64,000 nucleotides of DNA from JAEUJM01 sp044221555 (GCA_044221555.1 JBGAOY010000011.1:62001-126000); one strand, 5' to 3'. Positions 1 to 7,885 are shown, counted from the stretch's first letter. A program made the numbers and translations. The notes: generated by a model not told the origin, from the sequence alone.

Positions 1-480
1 GCCGGCGGCAACCAGCCGCAGTGGCGGCTCGCCGCCCTGCACCCCGACGGGCGCGACGAGAACGGCCGGCGGGTGGTGGTGGAGGTGTCGGTGGAGCGGA
101 GCCACCCGTCGTCGCTGGTGCTCCCCGTGGTCGAGACGTGGCGCCCGCTCGAGGGAGCGCCGGACGCGGCCCTGCCCCCGCTGGACGTGCTGCGCCGTCA
201 GCCGTCGCGCCGCTGGCGCCCGGCGGGCGCCGCGCTGCCGGCGGTGGGTGAGCGGCCGCTGGCCCGGGTGGTGCGTGACCGCCTGCGCACCACGCCGGCG
301 GGCCGCGCCGCCGCGCGGGTGAAGCGGAGGTTGTGGACGGTGCGGGCGGGGCGCCCCCGCGTACCCGGTCGGCTAGCGGCCGGCGTTGGGCTTGCGGCCG
401 TGGTTGGCCTTCTTGCGGCGGGCGTTGGTCTTGCGCTTGTCCGTCTTCTTCGACATAAGAGCTACGACCGTACCGGCTGA
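1..480 (+). CDS. partial gene, unknown product (5' end outside window)
   Basis: The frame is open from base 1 to the TGA at 478-480, so the start lies upstream of the window. Nearly every codon up to about base 360 ends in G or C, as in the other real genes here, so this part is coding. The visible protein begins AGGNQPQWRLAALHPDGRDE and is rich in Arg, Pro and Val; I recognise no family. The last 35 or so codons run antisense to the bL37 gene and lose the third-position bias. Their hydrophobic look (LAAVVGLLAAGVGLALV) is what antisense Lys/Arg codons would give. The true end may therefore be this overlapping tail, or earlier if there is an unseen frameshift. Confidence 0.45.
   Translation, partial: AGGNQPQWRLAALHPDGRDENGRRVVVEVSVERSHPSSLVLPVVETWRPLEGAPDAALPPLDVLRRQPSRRWRPAGAALPAVGERPLARVVRDRLRTTPAGRAAARVKRRLWTVRAGRPRVPGRLAAGVGLAAVVGLLAAGVGLALVRLLRHKSYDRTG
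373..456 (-). CDS. small ribosomal protein bL37 (27 aa)
   Basis: A 27-codon reading frame on the minus strand gives a Lys/Arg-rich peptide starting MSKKTDKRKT and ending KKANHGRKPNAGR. The KANHGRKPNA core matches the actinobacterial large-subunit protein bL37 (24 residues in mycobacteria, ending KANHGKRPNA). It should sit in the 50S subunit and bind rRNA through its many basic residues. The ATG lies 10 bases after a possible -10 element, TACGGT (complement of 467-472). The family match is from memory of the mycobacterial protein; the length and motif are seen directly. Confidence 0.85.
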   Translation of the reverse strand: MSKKTDKRKTNARRKKANHGRKPNAGR

Positions 481-665
481 CGACGGGTCCCCGACAGTCG
501 ACCCTCCCCGTAGGCGGCTCGTGGGTGCGCTGGGCGCCGCTCGGTCGGGTGCCGGGGTCGCGGGTTCTGGCCGCCTCGCGCCGGGGCCCGGGGGACAGGT
601 GTCGGGAACCGGGGTGGCGCGGCGCTCGGCCGTCGGGGTGGGCGCCGGTGGGGTAGACCGTCGCC

Positions 666-1412
666 ATGACCGCGGTCCTCGTCCATGGTGTCCCCGACAC
701 CCACCACGTGTGGGACGCGGTGCGCTCGCACCTGTCGCGCGCCGATGTCATCACGCCGGCGCTACCCGGGTTCGGGTGCCCGGTGCCCGTGGGCTTCGAC
801 TGCACGAAGGAGGCGTACGCCGCCTGGTTGGCCAGCGAGCTCGAGGCGATCGTCGCCGACGCCGGCGGGCCGGTCGACCTGGTCGGCCACGACTGGGGCG
901 CGCTGCTGGTGCAGTACGTGGGCTCGACCCGCCCCGACCTGGTGCGCACCTGGGCCGCCGGCAACGGCCCCGTGGACGTCGAGTACGTGTGGCACGACGC
1001 CGCCCAGCTGTTCCAGACGCCCGAGGTGGGGGAGCAGGTCGTCGCCGCCATGACCGCGGAGACGATGGCCCCGGTGCTGATCGAGGCCGGTGTTCCCGCC
1101 GACGACGCCGTCACGGCCGCCGGCCGCATCGACGACACCATGCGCTCGTCCATCCTCGCCCTCTACCGCTCGGCCGTCACCGTGGGCAACGAGTGGCAGC
1201 CGGCGGTCGAGGCCAACACCCGGCCGGCGCTGGCGCTGTGGGCCACCGACGACCCCTACGTCGACGCCCGCTACGGCGAGCGCCTCGCCGCCCGCACCGG
1301 CGGCCGCCTCGTCCTGCTCGAGGGCTGCGGCCACTGGTGGCCGGCGCAACGCCCCGAAGAGGTCGCCGCCATACTCTCCAGCTTCTGGGCCTCCGCCTCC
1401 GAAGAGCTCTAG
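666..1412 (+). CDS. alpha/beta hydrolase, epoxide hydrolase/dehalogenase-like
   Basis: A 248-residue soluble protein with the alpha/beta hydrolase pattern. The oxyanion region is HGVPD (residues 7-11). The nucleophile elbow is GHDWG, with Asp76 in the position used as nucleophile by epoxide hydrolases and haloalkane dehalogenases. A likely catalytic acid is at Asp195/196 (WATDDPY), and the catalytic His is His223 (GCGHWW). An Asp nucleophile points to epoxide or C-halogen hydrolysis, or a related ester cleavage; the substrate is unknown. TAGACC, a weak -10, lies 6 bases before the ATG, so the mRNA may be leaderless. It stands alone between bL37 and a convergent gene. Confidence 0.85.
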   Translation: MTAVLVHGVPDTHHVWDAVRSHLSRADVITPALPGFGCPVPVGFDCTKEAYAAWLASELEAIVADAGGPVDLVGHDWGALLVQYVGSTRPDLVRTWAAGNGPVDVEYVWHDAAQLFQTPEVGEQVVAAMTAETMAPVLIEAGVPADDAVTAAGRIDDTMRSSILALYRSAVTVGNEWQPAVEANTRPALALWATDDPYVDARYGERLAARTGGRLVLLEGCGHWWPAQRPEEVAAILSSFWASASEEL

Positions 1413-1457
1413 CGCCGGCGGCCTGAACGCCAGAAGGCCGTCAGCTCCCGACGTCGC

Positions 1458-2390
1458 TCAGGCGGCGCGGAGCTCGCGCCGGCGGAGGTCGAGGGTGGCG
1501 CCGATGCGGGCGGCGGTCTTGGCGGGGCGGCGGGTGAGGCCGGCCTTGGAGACCCGCAGGACGCGCCACCCGTCGGCGGTGAGGGCGGCGTCGCGGTCGA
1601 GGTCGCTCTCCCAGCGCTCGTAGTTGCCGCCGTGGTGCTCGTAGCCGTCGACCTCGAGGTCGATCATCTCCTCGAGGTAGGCGAAGTCGAGGCGGCGCCA
1701 GGCGCCGTCGACCAGCACCCAGACCTGGAACGCCGGCATCGGCAACCCGTGGTCGCGGCAGAACCGGGCCATCACCGGCTCGAGGACGCTGTCCGCGACC
1801 TGGTCGCCCAGGACCCGCCCGTCGAGCACCTCGCCCAGCACGCCGACGCCGCGCTGGCCGCTGCCGGCGAGCTTGTCCCGATAGGCCCGGGCGCCGGCGA
1901 CGGTGATGAGCTTGCGGGAGGTGAACGAGTCGAGCGCCAGCTCCACCTGCTCGTGGGTGGCGACGGCGCCGAGGTCGACGAGGGTCCGCAGCGGGTTGGT
2001 GACCGGGATGCCGTGGCGCCGGGTCACGTCCCTCGGATCGAGCGTGGACGATCGGTGCACGACGACCCCCGGCGGCCGTGGGTGTCGTCCGTTCCCGACC
2101 AGGACCTCGCGGGGCGGCGTCGGCCCGAGCTCGGCACCCCAGACCGACGTCGCGGCGCGGTGCGACGCCGGCGCCCGCGCGGCCAGCGCGGCGGCGAGGA
2201 TCCGCTGGTGGGAGGTCACAGGAGCACCGGCGATCCGGTAGACGCCGGCGTGGACGGTGATCAGTCGGCCGTTCCGCACCACCCGGTCGATCTGGCTGTC
2301 GGTCCAGTGGTTCGCACGCAGCTGGTTCCGGGTGACCAGCGCGTGTTGCGTGGCGCCGAGGCGGTGGAGTGCTCGCAGTCGTTCGTCCAT
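1458..2390 (-). CDS. AbiEi-like N-terminal domain + DUF559 nuclease-fold protein
   Basis: A 310-residue protein. The N-terminal ~60 residues (MDERLRALHRLGATQ... RNGRLITVHAGVYRI) resemble the winged-helix start of AbiEi-type antitoxins. The middle resembles the body of the same proteins (NPLRTLVDLGAV). The C-terminal ~100 residues (LDFAYLEEMIDLEVDGYEHH, then RDAALTADGWRVLRV) match DUF559, a Vsr-like PD-(D/E)XK fold. This architecture is common and usually uncharacterised in actinobacteria. No AbiEii toxin gene is adjacent, so I would not call it a toxin-antitoxin system. The frame stays open upstream of the chosen ATG at 2390, but the sequence there is low-complexity and does not resemble the family. 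Confidence 0.8.
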   Translation of the reverse strand: MDERLRALHRLGATQHALVTRNQLRANHWTDSQIDRVVRNGRLITVHAGVYRIAGAPVTSHQRILAAALAARAPASHRAATSVWGAELGPTPPREVLVGNGRHPRPPGVVVHRSSTLDPRDVTRRHGIPVTNPLRTLVDLGAVATHEQVELALDSFTSRKLITVAGARAYRDKLAGSGQRGVGVLGEVLDGRVLGDQVADSVLEPVMARFCRDHGLPMPAFQVWVLVDGAWRRLDFAYLEEMIDLEVDGYEHHGGNYERWESDLDRDAALTADGWRVLRVSKAGLTRRPAKTAARIGATLDLRRRELRAA

Positions 2391-2640
2391 GGCCGCAGTC
2401 CACCAGTGGGGTGTGACACCGAGGCCGACGTCGGCGCATGGGGAACCGGCCCGACGCCGCCGCCCTCCGGTCCCGCCGGCGAGAGCCCGAGTTCGAGGTG
2501 TGCGCCGTCTTTGTCCATGTTTCGTCGCCAGGCGACGAATACTGGCCAATGAACCTGAAGCGTTCGAGAGTCGGGTGTCGGCCCGGCCGGCGGTCGGACC
2601 GGATTCGCGACCCGCCTCGTCGGCTCGCCGCCGCCGGCGG

Positions 2641-3669
2641 TCAGGCGGAGGTGTGAGAGGCGGTCCAGGCGAGGAGGTCGTCGGCGGCCCAGGTGTTGAC
2701 GATCTCGTCGACGGCGATCCCGTGCGCCGCCGCCTTGTCGCAGCCGAAGTTCTGCCACTCGAGTTGGCCGGGGGCGTGGGCGTCGGTGTCGATGCTGATC
2801 TTGCAGCCCCATTCGAGGGCCAGGTCGAGCAGGTCGTCGGGCGGGTCCTGGCGCTCGGGGCGGCAGTTGATCTCGACCGCCTTGTCGAAGCGGGCACAGG
2901 CCGCGAACACGATCTCGGCGTCGAAGGTCGACGGCGGCCGCCCCCGGCCCACGACCTTGCGGCCCGTGCAGTGGCCCAGGATGTCGGTGTGGGGGCTGGC
3001 CATGGCCAGCACCATGCGCTGGGTCATCAACTGGCGGTCCATGCGCAGCTTCGAGTGGACGGACGCGACCACGACGTCGAGCCGGGCCAGCAGGTCGTCG
3101 TCCTGGTCGAGGGTGCCGTCCTCGTTGATGTCCACCTCGATGCCGGTGAGGATGCGGAACGGGGCCAGCTCGTCGTTGAGCGCGGCGATCTCGTCGAGTT
3201 GGGCCAGCAGCCGCTCCCGGTTGAGCCCGTGGGCCACCGTCAGCCGGGGGGAGTGGTCGGTCATGACCAGGTAGTCGTGGCCGAGGGCCTGGGCGGTGCG
3301 GGCCATCTCGCGGATCGGGGCGCCGCCGTCGGACCAGTGCGAGTGCAGGTGGCAGTCGCCGCGCAGCGCCTCGCGGATCTCGCGGCCTGCGCCCAGGGGG
3401 ATGACGGTGGACTCCTCGAGCTTGCGTTGGTACTCGGGCACCTCGCCCCGCACGGCCTCGGCGATGGCGGTGCCCGTCGACGACCCGATGCCCTCCAGCT
3501 CGGTGAGCGTGCCCTGATCGACCCGCCGGCGCACCTCGTCGTCGCCGAGCTCGCGGACGATCTCGCCCGCCCGCTGGAACGCCCGCACCTTCTGCGATGG
3601 CTGCAGGCCCCGGTCGAGCAGGTACACGATGCGGTCGAGGGCCTCGGCCGGCGCCCGCGGCTCGCTCAC
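2641..3669 (-). CDS. PHP-domain phosphoesterase with helix-hairpin-helix N-terminus
   Basis: A 342-residue protein. Residues 1-100 resemble the helix-hairpin-helix part of family-X DNA polymerases (ELEGIGSSTGTAIAEAV). Residues 105-335 form a PHP metal-dependent phosphoesterase domain with its ligand motifs: HLHSHWSD (107-114), TDHS (137-140), Glu178, His205 and DTDAH (295-299). It looks like the PHP half of PolX-type proteins without the polymerase palm. The job could be DNA 3'-end cleaning or another phosphomonoesterase reaction. The GTG start has a good Shine-Dalgarno (GGAGG, 8 bases upstream). It is divergent from ychF and preceded by a 12-codon upstream ORF that overlaps its start. Confidence 0.85.
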   Translation of the reverse strand: MSEPRAPAEALDRIVYLLDRGLQPSQKVRAFQRAGEIVRELGDDEVRRRVDQGTLTELEGIGSSTGTAIAEAVRGEVPEYQRKLEESTVIPLGAGREIREALRGDCHLHSHWSDGGAPIREMARTAQALGHDYLVMTDHSPRLTVAHGLNRERLLAQLDEIAALNDELAPFRILTGIEVDINEDGTLDQDDDLLARLDVVVASVHSKLRMDRQLMTQRMVLAMASPHTDILGHCTGRKVVGRGRPPSTFDAEIVFAACARFDKAVEINCRPERQDPPDDLLDLALEWGCKISIDTDAHAPGQLEWQNFGCDKAAAHGIAVDEIVNTWAADDLLAWTASHTSA

Positions 3670-3704
3670 GGTGAGGGCCTCCGGCCCAGCGCGGCGTCGT
3701 CCAT
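3666..3704 (-). CDS. possible leaderless upstream mini-ORF coupled to the PHP gene
   Basis: On the minus strand the -10-like TAGCCT (complement of 3713-3718) is followed after 8 bases by ATG, opening a 12-residue frame (MDDAALGRRPSP). Its TGA stop overlaps the GTG start of the PHP gene as GTGA. The layout matches the short ORFs before eno and the DUF3566 gene. The spacing fits a leaderless start and the overlap fits termination-reinitiation. The peptide itself is probably not functional. No expression evidence is available. Confidence 0.4.
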   Translation of the reverse strand: MDDAALGRRPSP

Positions 3705-3729
3705 TGCTGGTGAGGCTACCCACTGCCGA

Positions 3730-3735
3730 TACCGT
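3730..3735 (+). promoter_or_regulatory. -10 element of ychF, predicted leaderless
   Basis: TACCGT fits the actinobacterial sigma-A -10 consensus TANNNT and ends exactly 6 bases before the ychF ATG. Transcription would begin at or within a base of the start codon. No Shine-Dalgarno sequence is visible. Confidence 0.6.
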
Positions 3736-3741
3736 CGCCGG

Positions 3742-4818
3742 ATGGAGAGATTCGGGTTCGTCGGCCTTCCCAACGCGGGGAAGTCGTCGCTCTACAACGC
3801 CCTCGCCGGCGGGGGAGCGCTGGCCGCGCCCTACGCCTTCGCCACCACCGACCCCAACGTGGGCGTGGCCAAGGTGTTCGACGAGCGCCTCGACAAGCTC
3901 GCGGCGATGAGCAAGTCGAAGAACGTGGTGTCCGCCGCGGTGCAGTTCACCGACATCGGCGGCCTGGTCGAGGGCGCCAGCAAGGGCGAGGGCCTGGGCA
4001 ACCGGTTCCTGGGCGGCATCCGCGAGGTCGACGCCATCGTCTACGTGCTGCGGGCCTTCGCCGACAGCGACGTGCCCGGCCCCACCGACCCGCTCGAGCA
4101 CCTGCGGGTGGTCGAGCTCGAGCTCACCCTGGCCGACCTCGAGACCGTCGAGGCCCAGATCGAGCGCAAGCGCAAGGCGTCGAAGCTCGACAAGTCCCTC
4201 ACCGACGAGGTGCGCGCCCTCGATGCCGTCCACGCCGCCCTGGCCGAGGGCACGCCGCTGTACCGCAGCGACGTCAAGGCCGCCGACCGCGAGCTGCTGC
4301 ACTCGTACTGGCTGCTCACCAACAAGCCGGTGCTGGCCATCGTGAACGTGGACGAGGAGCAACTCGAGCACCTCGACGACGTGGTGGGGCCCGTCGCGGC
4401 CGAGCTGGGCGACCTGGCACCGGTGTTCGGCGCCTGCGTGCAGCTCGAGGCCGAGGCCGCCATGCTCGACCCCGACGAGCGCACCGAGATGCTGGAGGCC
4501 CTCGGGTTGGGCGAGGGAGCGCTCCCGCGCTTCGTGCGGGCCGCCTACCACGCCCTCGGGCTCCGGACGTTCTTCACCACCGGCGAGAAGGAGTCGCGCG
4601 CCTGGACCTTCCGGGCGGGCGCGAAGGCGCCCGAGTGCGCCGGGGTGATCCACACCGACTTCCAGCGGGGCTTCATCCGCGCCGAGGTCACGGCCTACGA
4701 CGACCTGATCGCCGCCGGCGACATGGCGGCGGCCAAGGCCGCCAACAAGGTGCGCCTCGAGGGCAAGGACTACGTGGTGCAGGACGGCGACGTCATGGAG
4801 TTCCGCTTCAACGTGTAG
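3742..4818 (+). CDS. ychF: redox-regulated ATPase YchF (Obg/OLA1 family)
   Basis: A 358-residue P-loop NTPase of normal family length. G1 is GLPNAGKSS (residues 8-16), G3 is DIGG (71-74), and the G4 position reads NVDE (202-205) instead of NKxD. That change is the family hallmark that switches specificity from GTP to ATP. A coiled-coil region follows G3, and the last ~85 residues form the TGS domain. YchF binds ribosomes and is linked to stress and translation control in other bacteria. The start is fixed by similarity (MERFGFVGLPNAGKS) and by the -10 placed 6 bases before the ATG. Confidence 0.97.
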   Translation: MERFGFVGLPNAGKSSLYNALAGGGALAAPYAFATTDPNVGVAKVFDERLDKLAAMSKSKNVVSAAVQFTDIGGLVEGASKGEGLGNRFLGGIREVDAIVYVLRAFADSDVPGPTDPLEHLRVVELELTLADLETVEAQIERKRKASKLDKSLTDEVRALDAVHAALAEGTPLYRSDVKAADRELLHSYWLLTNKPVLAIVNVDEEQLEHLDDVVGPVAAELGDLAPVFGACVQLEAEAAMLDPDERTEMLEALGLGEGALPRFVRAAYHALGLRTFFTTGEKESRAWTFRAGAKAPECAGVIHTDFQRGFIRAEVTAYDDLIAAGDMAAAKAANKVRLEGKDYVVQDGDVMEFRFNV

Positions 4819-4950
4819 CAGGGGATCAGCGGGCCTCCGACGGTCCGCTCCGAGGTGGGAGCGCTACGTCTCGAGCCTGGACTCAGCCTCGGCGAGGAGC
4901 TGCCGGGCCCGGTTGATGCAGCCGGCGGCTGTCCTCGGAGTGAGTGCCCG

Positions 4951-4980
4951 GATCTGATCTCAGATCGCGTGTGCGATCTG
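4951..4980. terminator. overlapping hairpins between convergent ychF and SDR genes
   Basis: CAGATCGC (4961-4968) pairs perfectly with GCGATCTG (4973-4980) around a GTGT loop. An alternative stem, GATCTG/CAGATC (4951-4956 with 4961-4966), uses the same bases, so the two hairpins exclude each other. There is no T-tract. Position between two convergent gene ends suggests a bidirectional terminator. Confidence 0.5.
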
Positions 4981-4988
4981 CAACAGGA

Positions 4989-5777
4989 TCAACCCACCCG
5001 TGCGGACTGGCCGCCATCGACGGGCAGCACCACGCCGGTGATGAACGCGGCCTCGTCCGAGGCCAGGAACAGCGCGGCGTTGGCGACGTCCCAAGCGGTG
5101 CCCTGGCGGCCCATGGGCACGGCGGCGGCCCGGGCCGCGGCGATGGGCGCCCGGTCGCCGTCGCCCAGGCGGGCCACGGCGTCGACGGCCATGGGCGTGT
5201 CGATGAACCCCGGCATGATGGCGTTGGCCCGCACGCCGTGCTTGGCGTTGGTGACGGCCAGGTTCTGGGTGAGGGCGTTCACGCCCGCCTTCGACAGCTT
5301 GTAGGCGGTGAGGCCGCCGGCCGACGCGATCGCGGCCAGCGACGACACGTTCACGATCGCCCCGTTGCCGCTGCGGCGGAGCGCCGGCACTGCGGCCCGG
5401 CAGGTTCGCCACATCGCTCGCAGGTTCACGTCCATGATCCGGTCGTAGGTGTCGTCGGACAGGTGGTGGGGAGGGGCGTCGCCGGCGCCGATGCCCACGT
5501 TGTTGTGCAGGATGTCGATGCGCCCGAACGCGTCCAGGGTCTCGGCCACCACCTGGTCGGGGCCGTCGTCGGCGGCGATGTCGACCACGACCTGGACGGG
5601 GTCCACACCGGTGAGGCGGGCCGTCTCGGCCAGGCTGACCCGATCACGGTCGACCAGCAGCAGCCGTGCGCCCTCGCGGGCAAACGTGACGGCGACGGCC
5701 CGCCCGTTGCCCACTGTCTCGCCCGCGGTCTGACCGGCGCCCACGACCACCGCCACCCGTCCCTCGAGTCGTCCCAC
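4989..5777 (-). CDS. short-chain dehydrogenase/reductase
   Basis: A 262-residue classical SDR. The nucleotide-binding loop is GAGQTAGETVGNG (13-25), a longer form of TGxxxGxG. NNVG is at 92-95, Ser145/146 at the catalytic Ser, and Tyr159-xxx-Lys163 (AYKLSK) gives the catalytic pair. The C-terminus ends with the usual GGQ segment. It should be a soluble NAD(P)-dependent alcohol/ketone oxidoreductase of unknown substrate. The GTG at 5777 was chosen because AGGGGG lies 5 bases upstream; an in-frame GTG at 5819 would add 14 residues. It is divergent from the DUF192 gene. Confidence 0.88.
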   Translation of the reverse strand: MGRLEGRVAVVVGAGQTAGETVGNGRAVAVTFAREGARLLLVDRDRVSLAETARLTGVDPVQVVVDIAADDGPDQVVAETLDAFGRIDILHNNVGIGAGDAPPHHLSDDTYDRIMDVNLRAMWRTCRAAVPALRRSGNGAIVNVSSLAAIASAGGLTAYKLSKAGVNALTQNLAVTNAKHGVRANAIMPGFIDTPMAVDAVARLGDGDRAPIAAARAAAVPMGRQGTAWDVANAALFLASDEAAFITGVVLPVDGGQSARVG

Positions 5778-5825
5778 GTCGGCCCCCTGTCGGTCCGCGG
5801 CGCCGAAGGCCGCCGTCACCACCCC

Positions 5826-6209
5826 ATGGTGGCCCACGCCGGCGTTGCATCTGGCCCGGCCGCGGGCCAGAGTCAGCCCGTGCCCTGGCTGTTGCGTGAC
5901 GACAAGGTGCTGGCCAGCCTGGACATCGCCGACTCGCCCCGCCTGCGGGCACGGGGTCTGCTGGGCGCGGACGGCATCGACGGGGCCCTGCTGCTCCGGC
6001 CGGCAAAGGCCGTGCACACGATCGGCATGCGCTTCCCGATCGACGTGGCCTACTGCGACGCCGACCTCGTGGTGCTGCGCACCGTGCGCATGGCGCCCCA
6101 CCGCATCGGACGACCGTGCCTGAAGTCCCGTTGCGTGCTCGAGGCCGAGGCCGGCGCCTTCGAGCGCTGGGGCGTCACCGCCGGCGTCCAGCTCGAGGTG
6201 CGCCAGTGA
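5826..6209 (+). CDS. DUF192 family protein
   Basis: A protein of 127 residues from the ATG at 5826, or 109 from the GTG at 5880. The conserved core is clear: residues around AKAVHTIGMRFPIDVAY are the DUF192 signature, followed by the usual end RCVLEAEAGAF...WGV. The family's function is unknown; many members are exported, but no signal peptide is evident here. Homology begins near VPWLLRD, which makes the GTG at 5880 a serious alternative start. An 18-base minisatellite begins 48 bases after the stop. Confidence 0.85.
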   Translation: MVAHAGVASGPAAGQSQPVPWLLRDDKVLASLDIADSPRLRARGLLGADGIDGALLLRPAKAVHTIGMRFPIDVAYCDADLVVLRTVRMAPHRIGRPCLKSRCVLEAEAGAFERWGVTAGVQLEVRQ

Positions 6210-6256
6210 CGCCGACCCCAACCCCGACCCAGGTGCTCGGCCCGATCCCGCTGTCG

Positions 6257-6400
6257 GCGTGGCCTCGGGCTTCGGCGTGGCCCCGTGCCTCGGTGTGGCC
6301 CCGGGCTTCGGGGTGGCCTCGGGCTTCGGTGTGGCCTCGGGCTTCGGTGTGGCCCCGGACCTCGGTGTGGCCCCGGGCCTCGGTGTGGCCCCGTGCCACG
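6257..6400. repeat. minisatellite, 18-base unit x 8
   Basis: Eight back-to-back copies of an 18-base unit close to GTGTGGCCCCGGGCTTCG, varying at a few positions (CCTCGG/CCCCGG, GCTTCG/GCCTCG). It lies between the DUF192 gene and the convergent small membrane protein gene. All frames stay open because the unit is a multiple of three, but no recognisable protein runs through it, so I treat it as non-coding. Confidence 0.85.
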
Positions 6401-6421
6401 GCGGCGCCGGCGCCGCGCTCG

Positions 6422-6676
6422 TCAGTGGCCGTCGCCCACGCGTCGACCCGGTGCCCACCGACGGATCAGGCCCACGGCGGCGACCAGGGCCCACGTGGTG
6501 TTGAGCAGCACGAACCCCCACTGGGCGGCCACCAACGCGCTGAGGGCGAGGGTGGCCGCGCCGACGAGGTTCACCACCAGGTAGGCCGGGGTCTCCGGCG
6601 ACCACCGGCCCGCCTGGGCCAGGGCGAACGCGCCCAGCACCAGCAGTGCACCCACGATCTGGACGGCGGTCGCCAT
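6422..6676 (-). CDS. small membrane protein, CBU_0592-like
   Basis: An 84-residue protein with three hydrophobic stretches (IVGALLVLGAFALAQAG, AYLVVNLVGAATLALSALVA, FVLLNTTWALVAAVGLI). It resembles the short CBU_0592-type membrane family; function unknown. Its ATG shares two bases with the ATG of rsmI on the other strand (the CATG at 6674-6677), so the genes are divergent with no gap. A possible -10, TACCGT (complement of 6688-6693), lies 11 bases upstream, inside rsmI. Confidence 0.7.
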   Translation of the reverse strand: MATAVQIVGALLVLGAFALAQAGRWSPETPAYLVVNLVGAATLALSALVAAQWGFVLLNTTWALVAAVGLIRRWAPGRRVGDGH

Positions 6677-7547
6677 GGTGGACGGTGACGGTAGCGGGGA
6701 GGCTCGGCGGGGCGCGCTGGTGCTCGTGGCCACCCCGATCGGCAACCTGGGCGACCTGTCGCCCCGCGCGGTCGACGCCTTGGCTGCCGCTGACGTGGTG
6801 GCCTGTGAGGACACCCGTCGCACCGGGCGCCTGCTCGAGCACGCGGGCGTGCGCGCCCCCCGCCTGCTGGTGGTGAACGACCACACCGAGCCGGCGCAGG
6901 TAGGCACGGTGCTCGACCTGCTCGCCGCCGGGAAGCGGGTTGCGGTGGTCACCGACGCCGGCATGCCGGGGATCTCCGACCCTGGTGAGCGCCTCGTGGC
7001 GGCGGCGGCCGCCGCGCGCCACCGCATCGAGGTCGTGCCGGGCCCCTCGGCCGCGATCACCGGCCTGGTGGTCAGCGGCCTGCCCGCCGGCCGCTTCTGC
7101 TTCGAGGGCTTCCTGCCCCGCAAGGGGTCGGGCCGCCGCGAGCGACTGGCCGCCCTCGCCGCCGAGCCCCGCACGATGGTGCTCTACGAGGCGCCACACC
7201 GGGTGGCCCGAACGCTGGCCGACCTGGCCGCGGCGCTGGGCCCCTCCCGCACGGTGGTCCTGGCGCGCGAGCTCACCAAGCTGCACGAGGAGGTGTGGCG
7301 GGGACCGCTGTCGGCGGCGGTCGAGTGGGTCGAGGCCCATCCGCCGCGGGGCGAGTTCGTGCTGGTGGTGGCGGGCGCGCCCGACGCGCCACCGGCTGAC
7401 GACGACGCCGTGGTGGCGGCACTGCAGGCCGAGCTGGACGCGGGGGCGTCGAAGCGCGACGCAGCCGCGAGCGTGGCCGCCACGCTGGGTGTGGCCAAGC
7501 GGCGGGCCTACGACCTGGCCGTGAGCCTGGTGGTGACCAACCGGTGA
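6675..7547 (+). CDS. rsmI: 16S rRNA (cytidine1402-2'-O)-methyltransferase RsmI
   Basis: A 290-residue tetrapyrrole-methylase-fold enzyme that 2'-O-methylates C1402 in the 30S decoding centre. The hallmark VATPIGNLGDLSPRAV is at residues 18-33, followed by CEDTR, the VTDAGMPGISDPGE loop and GPSAAITGL. The length is normal. The start codon overlaps a divergent gene; an internal GTG just before VATPIGNL (preceded by GGGGAGG) could be the real start and would remove about 14 non-conserved residues. The next gene begins inside its stop codon (GTGA), so the two are probably cotranslated. Confidence 0.93.
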   Translation: MVDGDGSGEARRGALVLVATPIGNLGDLSPRAVDALAAADVVACEDTRRTGRLLEHAGVRAPRLLVVNDHTEPAQVGTVLDLLAAGKRVAVVTDAGMPGISDPGERLVAAAAAARHRIEVVPGPSAAITGLVVSGLPAGRFCFEGFLPRKGSGRRERLAALAAEPRTMVLYEAPHRVARTLADLAAALGPSRTVVLARELTKLHEEVWRGPLSAAVEWVEAHPPRGEFVLVVAGAPDAPPADDDAVVAALQAELDAGASKRDAAASVAATLGVAKRRAYDLAVSLVVTNR

Positions 7548-7885
7548 CCGATCGGCGGCGTGGACGCGCGCGGGTGGGCCTCGACCTGGACGAGGTCTAC
7601 GACGCCGACACCCTCGCGGCGCTCGACGCCGGCGCCGAGCCCGCGCGGCCCCCAGCGGTGGCGGCCGGCGAGGTGCTCGGGGGCTGGCGGCGCACGTTCG
7701 TCGGCGGTGCCATCGTCACCGGCCTGGCGATGGGCATGGGTGAGGTGTTCGACCCCGACATGAACCGTGAGCCGGTGTTCGAGCCGGCGCCCGACCCGGG
7801 CCTCGAGCCGGTCGGTCGGGTCACCCTGCTCTTCGTGCCCGGCGACCCCCGGGCGACGGTCGCGGTGGTGCGGCGGTTCGCCTGA
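7544..7885 (+). CDS. conserved hypothetical protein (113 aa)
   Basis: This starts at a GTG overlapping the rsmI stop by 4 bases and is probably translationally coupled to it. The protein is acidic, with a Gly-rich central hydrophobic segment (GGWRRTFVGGAIVTGLAMGMGE) and a Pro/Glu-rich tail. It ends with TLLFVPGDPRATVAVVRRF. I do not recognise a domain. Codon bias is strong, so I treat it as real. The single hydrophobic segment may contact the membrane. Confidence 0.75.
   Translation: MTDRRRGRARVGLDLDEVYDADTLAALDAGAEPARPPAVAAGEVLGGWRRTFVGGAIVTGLAMGMGEVFDPDMNREPVFEPAPDPGLEPVGRVTLLFVPGDPRATVAVVRRFA

Noticed and set aside
1458..2390. Type IV toxin-antitoxin system.
   Set aside because: Only the AbiEi-like protein is present; no AbiEii nucleotidyltransferase toxin lies beside it.
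6257..6400. A Gly/Val-rich or Thr/Pro-rich repeat protein encoded by the 18-base minisatellite.
   Set aside because: Frames stay open only because the unit is 18 bases; there is no start with ribosome binding site or conserved flank.
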